DNA from: Kushneria avicenniae
GTDB lineage: Bacteria; Pseudomonadota; Gammaproteobacteria; Pseudomonadales; Halomonadaceae
DNA: 63,214 bases
Direction of reading: 5' to 3'
Assembly (NCBI RefSeq): GCF_900112585.1
Contig: NZ_FOLY01000010.1
Location: 1 to 63,214 of the forward strand
The notes under the pieces are model-generated. The model saw only the letters and a list, made by a program, of their open reading frames with translations. It did not search any database and was not told where the DNA came from. Every line of letters starts with the position of its first letter. Positions within the stretch are counted from its first letter, which is position 1. The translations under genes and the position numbers were made by a program. Of the stretch, positions 9,580-17,445 are shown piece by piece.

Positions 9580-9591
9580 CACGCTACCGCC
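9580..9591 (-). promoter_or_regulatory. ops element (RfaH recruitment site)
   Basis: The minus strand reads GGCGGTAGCGTG, the exact 12-nt ops core at which RNA polymerase pauses and RfaH loads. It sits about 40 bases before the wza start, on the transcribed strand, as in enterobacterial capsule, LPS and conjugation operons. The upstream part of the classical JUMPstart sequence is not obvious. Confidence 0.85.
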
Positions 9592-9629
9592 GCGGAATGT
9601 CCATACTGGCGTGTTTCCGAGGCCATAAA

Positions 9630-9676
9630 ATACCGTCGATGTCGCTTTTTCTACCTCGACACCATGTCGACGGTAT
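9630..9676 (-). promoter_or_regulatory. long leader hairpin upstream of ops
   Basis: Inverted arms 9630-9639 and 9667-9676 are perfectly complementary (10 bp). They continue into 9640-9644 with 9657-9661 after a 5-nt bulge. The hairpin lies just upstream of the ops site in the same leader. It may act in attenuation or as a protein-binding palindrome. Confidence 0.5.
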
Positions 9677-10123
9677 CGAATGATGCAGCGGCCCATGACT
9701 GCAAGTCGACTCGACGCCTCAATAACATGACCCGACCTGATTAAAGAAATCGGCAAAAGCGCCTACAACCTTTAATTAAAGGCCAGATAAAATTATTCAG
9801 ACTTTGGATTGGTGTCGATGCTATCAGACCCCCTTGAGCAGGGGTATGCTGCTTTGCGCATCATTATTCCGGGATTCTACAGCACCAGCATCTAACCTAC
9901 CATTGGCAAGACTTCGTTTTACGAATCATCATGTCACGTCGTGTTACATGAGCTTTTGAGACTGACGCCGAACTGCTTTGTAAAACGTATTCAGTATTTT
10001 AAGCATGCATCACTTCAGCGCTTGTGCAGAAAACACCATGTCGGCAAAACTTTAAAGCCGAAAGTCATAACGGCACGAGGCGCCATGAAAAATAGATCCG
10101 GCGATCAAAAAAACGCCAGGCAT

Positions 10124-10155
10124 AAAAAAAGGGCCGTCGAAACGGCCCTTTTTTA
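10124..10155 (-). terminator. rho-independent terminator of mvaT
   Basis: A 7-bp stem (10131-10137 with 10142-10148) with CGAA tetraloop, flanked by an A-run and a T-run, works in both directions. It lies 8 bases after the mvaT stop. Confidence 0.85.
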
Positions 10156-10163
10156 AAAGAAAA

Positions 10164-10553
10164 CTATTCGGTACGCTCAAGCCACTGCTCGACCGTATCG
10201 TTACCGTACTCTTCTTTCCATGCCTTGAGTGTTTTCTGGTTACCACCACGAGTTTCCACAACTTCCCCGGTATGGGGATTGCGATACACTTTCAGCTTGC
10301 GCTTGCGCCGACCTGCACTCTGGCTTTCTGAAGCGGTAGATGACGATTGCCTGGTGACGGGCTGATCGCCAGCGGGATCGAGGATCTCGATGACATCTGC
10401 TGCGGTCTTGTCATGAGTCTTCATCAGTTGTTCAAGCTTTTCCTTGAACTCCAGTTCACCCTTGAGCCTTTGATCCTGCTCGAGCTGTTGCAGTTCATCG
10501 CGCAATTGCTTGAGCAGTTGTTCTTTCTTCATGTATTCATTCAACAGCGACAT
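10164..10553 (-). CDS. mvaT: MvaT/MvaU family H-NS-like nucleoid protein
   Basis: A 129-residue xenogeneic silencer of the MvaT family, the Pseudomonas-type functional counterpart of H-NS. It binds A/T-rich DNA and oligomerises. It begins SLLNEYMKKEQLLKQL and has a charged coiled-coil oligomerisation segment to about residue 60, a linker rich in S, T and Q, and a C-terminal DNA-binding domain with KVYRNPHTGEVVETRGGN and LKAWKEEYG. It is a single-gene unit: its own terminator follows and a 425-base divergent region separates it from dinB. Its position next to an A/T-rich polysaccharide block makes that block an obvious candidate target, though this is inference. Confidence 0.93.
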   Translation of the reverse strand: MSLLNEYMKKEQLLKQLRDELQQLEQDQRLKGELEFKEKLEQLMKTHDKTAADVIEILDPAGDQPVTRQSSSTASESQSAGRRKRKLKVYRNPHTGEVVETRGGNQKTLKAWKEEYGNDTVEQWLERTE

Positions 10554-10979
10554 TATCGACCTCTTCAGCTAATGCACATCTCTTTAAAGGATGCTCGACC
10601 CTGCGGCCCATTAAAATGGTTTTAACCAGTGGCCCTTGAATACTACGCCAGGAAAAAAATACTTTAAAGCAAAAACTGGCTTCGACGCCTTTGAAAGGAT
10701 AAATAAAAACGAATCGTTCTACCATATCGGTTATCGTCAATATTAGCCAACGTGACTTAAAACTCATCTAATAATAAGATGCCGCTCCATTGGCAATACC
10801 ACGGCATAATAGCATTACCTCCCATCACACTGAAAATAACCACATCGAGATTCGAAACAGATGATTTATTATCCAGCAGCCAAACTATTGGAAACCTGAT
10901 GCCAAGTCACCTGTGAATAGCGCATTTACAGCTCTTCGAACCTGTAGTATGTATATGCGTACAGATATTTCCGGGATTC
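10554..10979. promoter_or_regulatory. divergent promoter region mvaT/dinB
   Basis: About 425 bases without a gene between mvaT (minus) and dinB (plus). It is A/T-rich in the middle. A LexA-like box lies at its right end. The mvaT promoter was not pinned down. Confidence 0.5.
10949..10964 (+). promoter_or_regulatory. LexA (SOS) box upstream of dinB
   Basis: ATGT-N8-ACAG matches the LexA consensus CTGT-N8-ACAG with one mismatch. It ends 15 bases before the dinB start, a position where repressor would block transcription. dinB is a classical SOS gene. Confidence 0.6.
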
Positions 10980-12026
10980 GTGATGCGCAAGATACTTCAC
11001 GCTGACTGCGACTGTTTCTACGCTGCTGTCGAGATGCGAGATAATGCGTCTCTACGCGACACCCCCTTGGTGATCGGAGGAAAAGCAGAGCACCGTGGCG
11101 TCGTGGCAACATGCAATTATCCAGCTCGCGAATATGGCATACGCTCTGCCATGTCGATGGCGCAGGCCAAAAGGCTATGCCCTCACCTGCAGCGTCTCAG
11201 CCCCGACTTTGACAAATATCGAAGGGCCTCACAGCAGGTACAGGAGATCTTTCGCGAACTCACCCCCATCATTGAACCTCTATCACTTGATGAGGCCTTT
11301 CTGGACGTATCACACATCGAGCTTATGCAGGGCAGCGCAACCTGGATGGCGCAATGGCTTAAAAGCGAGGTGCTGCAGCGTGTGGGCATTACCATTTCGG
11401 TAGGCGTTGCACCCAACAAGTTTCTCGCCAAGATTGCCAGCGACTGGCAAAAGCCTGATGGTCTCTACACCATTGTTCCGGATCAGGTCAGTGACTTTCT
11501 GGATCGCCTTCCCATTACAAGGCTCCATGGGGTGGGACCTGCTACGGCGAAGAAGCTCGAAGCTCAGGGCATTCATACCTGCAGTGAGTTGAAAGCTGTC
11601 GACCTTGCAACGCTTCTGGACGATTTCGGTAAATTTGGTGGGCGGCTTCATGAACTGGCCCGGGGAATAGACGAGCGCCCGGTCAAGATTGAGAGAGAAA
11701 GAAAATCAATCAGTGTGGAGACCACGTTTGATCGGGATCTGCCCAGCATGGCGTTATGCCGGAAAAATATCGCAGAGCTGGTCGTACGTCTGGGCGAGCG
11801 TATAGAGCGCTATCAACACCCCGCAATCAACAAGCTTTTTGTGAAAATACGCTTTGACGACTTTTCCATCACAACCATGGAAACGGCAGGTCAAACGCCA
11901 GAACTGGAACGGTTTCTGCCACTTTTCGACACTGCCTGGCAGCGCGCGGAACGTCCCGTCAGGCTTCTCGGTGTTGGCGTAAGGCTTACATCAGAGGATG
12001 CTCAGCGGCAACTCGGGCTTTTTTGA
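10980..12026 (+). CDS. dinB: DNA polymerase IV (DinB, Y-family)
   Basis: A 348-residue error-prone translesion polymerase. The palm carries HADCDCFYAAVE (metal site) near residues 7-18 and SLDEAFLDVS with the second acidic pair near residue 103. The helix-hairpin-helix GVGPATAKKL lies near 182, and the little-finger domain follows. The protein ends in QLGLF, a textbook sliding-clamp binding motif. The start is either GTG at 10980 or ATG at 10983. The upstream LexA-like box suggests SOS induction. It converges with purU, with 23 bases between the two stops and no evident terminator. Confidence 0.96.
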   Translation: MMRKILHADCDCFYAAVEMRDNASLRDTPLVIGGKAEHRGVVATCNYPAREYGIRSAMSMAQAKRLCPHLQRLSPDFDKYRRASQQVQEIFRELTPIIEPLSLDEAFLDVSHIELMQGSATWMAQWLKSEVLQRVGITISVGVAPNKFLAKIASDWQKPDGLYTIVPDQVSDFLDRLPITRLHGVGPATAKKLEAQGIHTCSELKAVDLATLLDDFGKFGGRLHELARGIDERPVKIERERKSISVETTFDRDLPSMALCRKNIAELVVRLGERIERYQHPAINKLFVKIRFDDFSITTMETAGQTPELERFLPLFDTAWQRAERPVRLLGVGVRLTSEDAQRQLGLF

Positions 12027-12049
12027 GCCGGTTGCCGCTGGAGCAGAAC

Positions 12050-12913
12050 TCAGGAAAATACTACGGTCTTGTTACCATCGATCAGTACCCTGTCCTGCAA
12101 ATGCCAGCGCACACCTCGTGCCAGCACGGACTTTTCAATATCCCGTCCCAGCCTGACCAGATCGCTGGTGGTATGGCAGTGAGTTACCCGCTGAATATCC
12201 TGCTCGATAATCGGCCCGGCATCCAGCTCCCGAGTCACGTAGTGACAGGTGGCGCCAATGAGCTTGACCCCTCGTGTATGCGCCTGATGATAGGGTCTTG
12301 CGCCAGCAAAGGAAGGCAGAAAACTGTGATGGATATTAATGATCTGTCCGCTATAACGCTCACACAGTGACGGTGGAATAATCTGCATATAGCGTGCCAG
12401 CACAATCGTGTCAGCGTCATTCTCTTCGATGGCTTTTTCGATATCAGCAAAGGCGGTCGCCTTGTTATCTGACAGCACCGGAATATGGTGATAGTCAATG
12501 CCATGCCATTCGACCACGCTGCGCAGATCATCATGATTGGAGATCACGCCGGCAATATCGCAATCGAGCTCGCCGGCCGACCAACGGTACAAAAGATCCA
12601 CCAGACAGTGTGACTCTTTTGAGACCATGATCATCAGACGGCGGCGCTTTTGTGCACCGTCTCGCCACTGCCACTGCATATCGAATTCTTCGGCAATTGT
12701 GGCAAAGGCCTGCCGAAAAGCATCGCTATCGATCCCAATATCTCTGGCCTCAACTTCATAGCGCATGAAAAAGCGCCCGGTTTCCAGATCGGAGTGCTGG
12801 TTGGCTTCGGTGATAGAGCCGCCCTTCTCGGCGATAAACGACGACACGCGTGCGACAATGCCAACACGATCAGGACAGGTTACCACTAAACGACAAAGGG
12901 ACATCAGATTCAC
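12050..12913 (-). CDS. purU: formyltetrahydrofolate deformylase (PurU)
   Basis: A 287-residue cytoplasmic enzyme hydrolysing 10-formyl-tetrahydrofolate to formate and tetrahydrofolate, which balances one-carbon pools and supplies formate to PurT. Residues 1-85 form an ACT domain (LVVTCPDRVGIVARVSSF) for methionine/glycine sensing. Residues 90-287 are a formyltransferase-like fold with the catalytic region INIHHSFLPSFAGARPY and the Asp in ELDAGPIIEQD. The start may be GTG at 12913 or ATG at 12904; an AGG lies just upstream. Length matches the family (about 280). Confidence 0.95.
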   Translation of the reverse strand: MNLMSLCRLVVTCPDRVGIVARVSSFIAEKGGSITEANQHSDLETGRFFMRYEVEARDIGIDSDAFRQAFATIAEEFDMQWQWRDGAQKRRRLMIMVSKESHCLVDLLYRWSAGELDCDIAGVISNHDDLRSVVEWHGIDYHHIPVLSDNKATAFADIEKAIEENDADTIVLARYMQIIPPSLCERYSGQIINIHHSFLPSFAGARPYHQAHTRGVKLIGATCHYVTRELDAGPIIEQDIQRVTHCHTTSDLVRLGRDIEKSVLARGVRWHLQDRVLIDGNKTVVFS

Positions 12914-13026
12914 GCTACCTGTTCAAAGACAGGAATTGTAGCGAATTCAGATGCTTTTGCGCAGTGTTCGTTGTGACCACCTGATGCGTTGCGTATAGTT
13001 GATCACAAACTATCGCCGGACCCGCC

Positions 13027-14673
13027 ATGGATCAGACTCGCGTACAAGTTCGTCCCCGTCGCCGTTCCGAGATCGAAATATTGCCGCTGGGTGGTTGCGG
13101 TGAAATCGGTATGAACCTGATGCTTTACGGCTTTCAGTCCCGCTGGCTGGTTGTTGATTGCGGTATGGCGCTGCGTCAGGATCTCCCTGACACCCCTCTG
13201 CAGATCCCGGACGTTTCCTCTCTGGCAACACTCGGCATTCGACCGGAAGCCATCGTCATCACCCATGGCCACGAGGATCACCTTGGCGCACTGGGTTGGC
13301 TGTGGCCACGTTTTGGCTGTCCGATATACGCCACGCCACTGGCCGCGGGTATTGCACGACAAAAACTCGTTGAACAGGGTCTGGCCACCGATGCCATCAG
13401 GGTTTTCAAACCCGGTGCCCGTTTCGATGCGGGGCCTTTTTCAGTGCAAAGCATCAACGTTGCACACTCCATCCCGGAAAGCGTTTCACTGCTGCTGGAA
13501 GTTGATCGACATCGTATTCTGCATACCGGTGACTGGAAAATCGATCCGAACCCGATACTGGGCGCCACAACCCGCGAACAGGACTTCACCCGGATTGCAC
13601 CGGTTGATCTGGTTGTAGGTGACTCCACCAATGCCATGGTAGAAGAGCACTCACGCAGTGAAGGCGACGTGGCAACCACGCTCGAACGGCTCATTGAGGG
13701 TTGCAAAGGGCGTGTCGTGGTCAGCTGTTTTGCCAGCAATCTTGCGCGCATCCTGGCGGCAGGACTTGCAGCGCGTCGCCATCGGCGCCGCATTGCGCTT
13801 CTTGGCAGGGCGATGGAAAAGATGGTGCGACTGGGGCGTGAACTGGGATACCTGGCTGACTTTCCGGACACGGTACCGCTATCCGATATTGGCTACCTGC
13901 CCCCGGATGAAATTCTGATTCTGGCGACCGGCAGCCAGGGAGAATCTCGAGCGGCCCTTTCCCGCCTGGCCGCCAATCAACATTCAGCACTCGAAATCGA
14001 GGCCGGCGATTGCATTATTTTCTCCTCACGCGCCATTCCCGGCAATGAAAGAGCAGTCACGCGACTACAGCAGGCTTTCACGCATCGTGGCGCTCACGTT
14101 TTCAGCGATGAAACGCATCCGGGCCTCCATGCTTCCGGCCATCCGGGTCAGGATGAGCTACTCAGCCTTTATCGATGGGTCCGGCCTGCCCATTTGCTGC
14201 CGGTACACGGCGAGACTCTGCATCAACAGGCCCATTGCGCCATCGCTGACTCGCTTGGCATCAAAAGCACCATCCTGCCAATCAACGGTCAATGGCTGCG
14301 CTGGAACGGTAAACGCATGATGACAGAAGAAATATTAACACTTTCTCCTGTCATCATTTCTCAGCGCAAGCGTGCAAGGAAACCCTCCCATCGCCAGAAC
14401 GATACGATCATTGTTTTGCCCGTCATCCATCAGATCGATAAAGGGCAATGGCAGCGGGTTGGCAGAATGCTTATCGACAGTCAGGTTGACGCCTTTGTGG
14501 ATGAAGAAACACTGGGGGACTGGGTCGACATTACGCTGGAAGGGATAACGGCACGCACATCCGTCGAGCTTTCACATCTGCTCGAAGAACTTGCCAATCA
14601 CTGGCTTGGAGAACAGCTCAGACAATCCTCCAGAGTCACGATCGATATTGTAGATACCACATTGCAACGATAG
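13027..14673 (+). CDS. rnj: ribonuclease J family beta-CASP metallo-beta-lactamase RNase
   Basis: A 548-residue zinc-dependent RNase. The metallo-beta-lactamase core has the ligand motif HGHEDHLGAL near residue 80 and LHTGDWKID near 175. The inserted beta-CASP domain (about 205-360) contains VVVSCFASNLARI and ATGSQGESRAAL. The later HPGLHASGHPGQDEL and LLPVHGE motifs belong to the same fold, and a C-terminal domain follows. RNase J does both endo- and 5'-exonucleolytic RNA decay and is standard in Firmicutes; its occurrence beside RNase E organisms is patchy. A hairpin with T-run follows the stop. Transcription starts in the 113-base divergent gap shared with purU. Confidence 0.9.
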   Translation: MDQTRVQVRPRRRSEIEILPLGGCGEIGMNLMLYGFQSRWLVVDCGMALRQDLPDTPLQIPDVSSLATLGIRPEAIVITHGHEDHLGALGWLWPRFGCPIYATPLAAGIARQKLVEQGLATDAIRVFKPGARFDAGPFSVQSINVAHSIPESVSLLLEVDRHRILHTGDWKIDPNPILGATTREQDFTRIAPVDLVVGDSTNAMVEEHSRSEGDVATTLERLIEGCKGRVVVSCFASNLARILAAGLAARRHRRRIALLGRAMEKMVRLGRELGYLADFPDTVPLSDIGYLPPDEILILATGSQGESRAALSRLAANQHSALEIEAGDCIIFSSRAIPGNERAVTRLQQAFTHRGAHVFSDETHPGLHASGHPGQDELLSLYRWVRPAHLLPVHGETLHQQAHCAIADSLGIKSTILPINGQWLRWNGKRMMTEEILTLSPVIISQRKRARKPSHRQNDTIIVLPVIHQIDKGQWQRVGRMLIDSQVDAFVDEETLGDWVDITLEGITARTSVELSHLLEELANHWLGEQLRQSSRVTIDIVDTTLQR

Positions 14674-14689
14674 AGGCAGCGTCGTTTAT

Positions 14690-14717
14690 AAAAGCCGTGG
14701 CACTATCACGGCTTTTT
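14690..14717 (+). terminator. terminator of RNase J gene
   Basis: A 10-bp stem (14690-14699 with 14707-14716), 7-nt loop and T-run, 17 bases after the stop. Confidence 0.82.
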
Positions 14718-14767
14718 CATGAAAAGCGAATATGGCCTGACGGTACTTTTCAGGTGAAAAGACACCA

Positions 14768-15067
14768 TCAGGCGCTGGCATCCTTGGGGGGACGGCCCCG
14801 ACGCTTGCGTGGCTGCTCGTTTCCAACAAGATCGTTAACCGATAAGCCGGCATCGGTCATGGCAGCACGAATTTCGGCAAGTTTTTGCTCCTTGCTGGCC
14901 TCTTCCTCTCGCCGCTTCTGCTCTTCTTCCTGCTTTTGCATCATGACTTCATCAATAATTTCGGAAAGCTTGGTCAACTGCTCCATGCTCAACTGACGCG
15001 CTGCAGCTCTGGCTACATTCTTGTTGCGAGCGATCTTTTCCAATGTCTCTGTCGACATATCCTGCAC
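14768..15067 (-). CDS. small H-NS-like protein with C-terminal AT-hook
   Basis: A 99-residue protein in three parts. An N-terminal helical segment (residues 5-40) leads into a highly charged Q/E/K/R coiled coil (about 43-66, MMQKQEEEQKRREEEA). A short H-NS-like helix IRAAMTDAGLSVNDLVG follows, and the tail is PRKRRGRPPK. That tail has the RGRP core of an AT-hook, which inserts into the minor groove of A/T-rich DNA. The second in-frame ATG (MSTETLEKIA) at 15058 is an equally good start. It resembles H-NS family histone-like proteins in order of parts rather than in a strong signature. It is likely a nucleoid-associated protein, and the second such protein within 5 kb. Confidence 0.7.
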   Translation of the reverse strand: MQDMSTETLEKIARNKNVARAAARQLSMEQLTKLSEIIDEVMMQKQEEEQKRREEEASKEQKLAEIRAAMTDAGLSVNDLVGNEQPRKRRGRPPKDASA

Positions 15068-15135
15068 TCCAGATAAAAGATATATGCCTTGAGTAGTATA
15101 TACCCTGAAAAAGGGTTATCAATTATTGAAACCAA

Positions 15136-15166
15136 AGAAAAAGGCCGACATGTGTCGACCTTTTTT
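15136..15166 (-). terminator. terminator of the molybdenum-cofactor operon
   Basis: A hairpin with arms about 15141-15149 and 15152-15160, one internal mismatch, flanked by A- and T-runs, about 20 bases after the moaA stop. Confidence 0.7.
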
Positions 15167-15183
15167 CATAAAAACGAAACGCT

Positions 15184-16173
15184 CTATCCACCAGTCATGT
15201 TCATGAACCTGACAATCTGAACATCGCCATCGGTTGTGAAATGATGACGGTGAGGCTTGAGGGACATCGACTCACGAATTCTTTGCTTCAGGGGCTCTAT
15301 CTCACCCGGATTTGCACGGATGACTTCCCGTAAATCCGTGGAGTGCTCATTACCAAGGCACAGCAGCAACCGGCCCTCGCAGGTCACACGCACCCGGTTA
15401 CAGCTGTCACAAAAATTGTGGCTATGCGGCGAAATAAAGCCAATGCGCGAATCGCTGTCAGCCATCCGGCAATAGCGTGACGGCCCGCCCGAGCTTTCCG
15501 GAGAATCCAGCAACGGATAACGTGCTTCGATGGTAGCGCGCACCTCATCGCTGGAGCAGAAGGTTTCCTCACGCGAATGCTCTGAAACATCGCCCAGCGG
15601 CATTTCTTCGATGAAGCTGATATCGATACTTTCATCACGAGCAAACTCGACAAGATCCAGTATCTCGTCGTCGTTTCGCCCTTTCAAAATGACAGCATTG
15701 AGTTTGATACGCTCGAAACCTGCCTCTTTTGCAGCACGAATACCATCGATGACCTTCTCGAGATTACCGGTACGAGTCAGCTCCTTGAAACGTTCCGGCT
15801 TCAGGGAATCAAGGCTGATGTTGAGACGCTGCATACCCGACTGACGCAGTGATGATGCATAGCGCCTTAGCTGGGCACCATTGGTGGTCATGGTGAAGTC
15901 TCGAAGACCTTCCAGCGATCCGATATTGTTGACCAGCTCGTCAATGTTGCGCCGTACCAGTGGCTCGCCGCCGGTCAAACGAATCTTTTCCACGCCCAGC
16001 TCTGTAAATGCTCTGGCCACCATCGAAATCTCCTCGATGGAGAGCACCTGATCACGTGGCAGAAAGGTCATCTCTTCGCTCATGCAGTAGACACAGCGAA
16101 AGTCGCAGCGATCCGTTACAGAGATGCGCACGTACTTGATACGACGATCAAAATCATCAATCAATTCACTCAT
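15184..16173 (-). CDS. moaA: GTP 3',8-cyclase (MoaA)
   Basis: A 329-residue radical-SAM enzyme for the first step of molybdopterin synthesis, rearranging GTP to 3',8-cyclo-GTP. The N-terminal cluster CDFRCVYC (Cys23, 27, 30) binds the SAM-cleaving 4Fe-4S centre. The C-terminal cluster, in [16 protein letters not shown] and further Cys in LLLCLG, holds the substrate-binding 4Fe-4S centre. The protein ends in Gly-Gly, needed in the family to help radical transfer. It is the last gene of the operon; its ATG overlaps the TAA of moaE by one base (TAATG), so it is translationally coupled. Confidence 0.97.
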   Translation of the reverse strand: MSELIDDFDRRIKYVRISVTDRCDFRCVYCMSEEMTFLPRDQVLSIEEISMVARAFTELGVEKIRLTGGEPLVRRNIDELVNNIGSLEGLRDFTMTTNGAQLRRYASSLRQSGMQRLNISLDSLKPERFKELTRTGNLEKVIDGIRAAKEAGFERIKLNAVILKGRNDDEILDLVEFARDESIDISFIEEMPLGDVSEHSREETFCSSDEVRATIEARYPLLDSPESSGGPSRYCRMADSDSRIGFISPHSHNFCDSCNRVRVTCEGRLLLCLGNEHSTDLREVIRANPGEIEPLKQRIRESMSLKPHRHHFTTDGDVQIVRFMNMTGG

Positions 16174-16622
16174 TACTGCTCCCAGCGCTTCAACGACGCC
16201 AGATCGCTTTCACGCTCGCTGACCCAGTAAGCCCCACTGCTGGTATGTTCCTTTTTCCAGAAAGGCGCACTGGTCTTTAAAAAATCCATGATAAAAGCGC
16301 AGGCTTCAAAAGCGGCCTGACGATGTACCGTACTGACAAGTACCGCGACAATATCGTCTCCCGGCGTCATATAACCAATGCGATGAACAACGATCACATC
16401 GTTGATCTGCCAGCGCTGTCTTGCACGCTCGACGACATTTTCCAGCGCCCTTTCGGTCATTCCCGGGTAATGTTCAAGAGTGAGCGCCGTGACCTCAGGC
16501 GACTCATTAAAATCCCGCACCCGTCCCACGAAACTGACCACGGCTCCCGTGCCATGGCAGCCGTCCGAAAGCCGACGATACAGGGCACCAATATCGAAGG
16601 GATCATGCTGTATCGCAATCAT
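16173..16622 (-). CDS. moaE: molybdopterin synthase catalytic subunit (MoaE)
   Basis: A 149-residue large subunit of molybdopterin synthase, which transfers sulfur from MoaD thiocarboxylate to cyclic pyranopterin monophosphate. Visible motifs are [12 protein letters not shown] near residue 30, [23 protein letters not shown], and the active-site region [12 protein letters not shown] with its catalytic lysines. The start at 16622 ([10 protein letters not shown]) fits the family; a longer in-frame start at 16772 would run into the preceding gene and was rejected. It begins 22 bases after the moaC-moaD fusion, whose MoaD half is its partner. Confidence 0.96.
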   Translation of the reverse strand: MIAIQHDPFDIGALYRRLSDGCHGTGAVVSFVGRVRDFNESPEVTALTLEHYPGMTERALENVVERARQRWQINDVIVVHRIGYMTPGDDIVAVLVSTVHRQAAFEACAFIMDFLKTSAPFWKKEHTSSGAYWVSERESDLASLKRWEQ

Positions 16623-16644
16623 GCCCTCTTTCTGACAGCCATTG

Positions 16645-17445
16645 TCAGCCTCCGGTAACGGGTGGAAAGAAGGCAACTTCGTCGCCGGGATTGACCGCGA
16701 CATCACCCTGAACCATATCGTGATTAACGGCGCACAAAAGGCGCGCTTGATCCAGCGCCTGAGGAGCGTCAACCTGCGATTTTATCCACTCCTTTACTGC
16801 CATCAGTGTAGGAGACGATAGATGCCCTGGTAAAACACTCAATTTTTCGACACCCAGCCGCTCTCTCAACTCGGCAAAAAAGCGTATTTCGATAGGAGTC
16901 TCCTCGGTTACCGCTGGGCCATCCGACGCTCGGGCATCGAGTACAGCGTGGCTATCAGCGGCTGACGAGGCTTCCTGTCGCTGCCATACACCGGAGCGCC
17001 CGCCGCTTTTATGATCCAGGCGTACCTCCATGATTTCCATGCCGCGATCCACGGCCTTGCACATGTCATAAAGCGTCAGGCAGGCAACGGATACCGCTGT
17101 CAGCGCCTCCATTTCGACACCGGTGCGCCCTTCCAGACGGCAGAAAGCTCTGACCCGTACGCAGTGCTCTACCGTATCAAGCTCAAAATCCACCGAGACT
17201 TTTGAAAGCATCAGCGCATGACACAGCGGGATCAGTTCATGGGTACGCTTGGCAGCCTGAATGCCGGCAATCCGCGCCGTTGCCAGCACATCGCCCTTGG
17301 GCATATCGCCATCGGCAAGCAGTTTCAGTGTTTCGGGCTGCATGACGATACGACCGGTGGCAACAGCTTCACGATGACTGTTCTGCTTGTCCGATACGTC
17401 GACCATGCTGGCCTCACCTCGTTCGTTCAGGTGGGTCAAAGTCAT
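16645..17445 (-). CDS. moaC-moaD: MoaC-MoaD fusion: cyclic pyranopterin monophosphate synthase plus molybdopterin synthase sulfur carrier
   Basis: One 266-residue frame holds two proteins usually separate. Residues 1-157 are MoaC, which makes cyclic pyranopterin monophosphate, with [13 protein letters not shown] near 67-79 and the catalytic [16 protein letters not shown] near 123-138 (Asp127, Lys130). A linker rich in A, S and D covers 158-183. Residues 184-266 are MoaD, a ubiquitin-like fold beginning [13 protein letters not shown] and ending PPVTGG, with the free C-terminal Gly-Gly that is thiocarboxylated and inserted into MoaE. Both halves look intact. Its ATG overlaps the moeA TGA (ATGA). 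The fusion would produce the two enzymes in a fixed ratio next to moaE. Confidence 0.93.
   Translation of the reverse strand: MTLTHLNERGEASMVDVSDKQNSHREAVATGRIVMQPETLKLLADGDMPKGDVLATARIAGIQAAKRTHELIPLCHALMLSKVSVDFELDTVEHCVRVRAFCRLEGRTGVEMEALTAVSVACLTLYDMCKAVDRGMEIMEVRLDHKSGGRSGVWQRQEASSAADSHAVLDARASDGPAVTEETPIEIRFFAELRERLGVEKLSVLPGHLSSPTLMAVKEWIKSQVDAPQALDQARLLCAVNHDMVQGDVAVNPGDEVAFFPPVTGG

Larger units (their letters stand above)
9541..10123. other. long leader/promoter region of the polysaccharide operon
   Basis: No gene is evident in about 580 bases between wza and the mvaT terminator. It holds the ops element (9580-9591), a long hairpin (9630-9676) and a 14-bp A/T-rich palindrome (9769-9782). 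The promoter itself was not located with confidence. Confidence 0.55.

Noticed and set aside
9541-9756. N-terminal extension of wza
   Set aside because: It would bury the signal peptide and lipobox, and it contains the ops site in coding sequence; the start at 9540 is far more likely.
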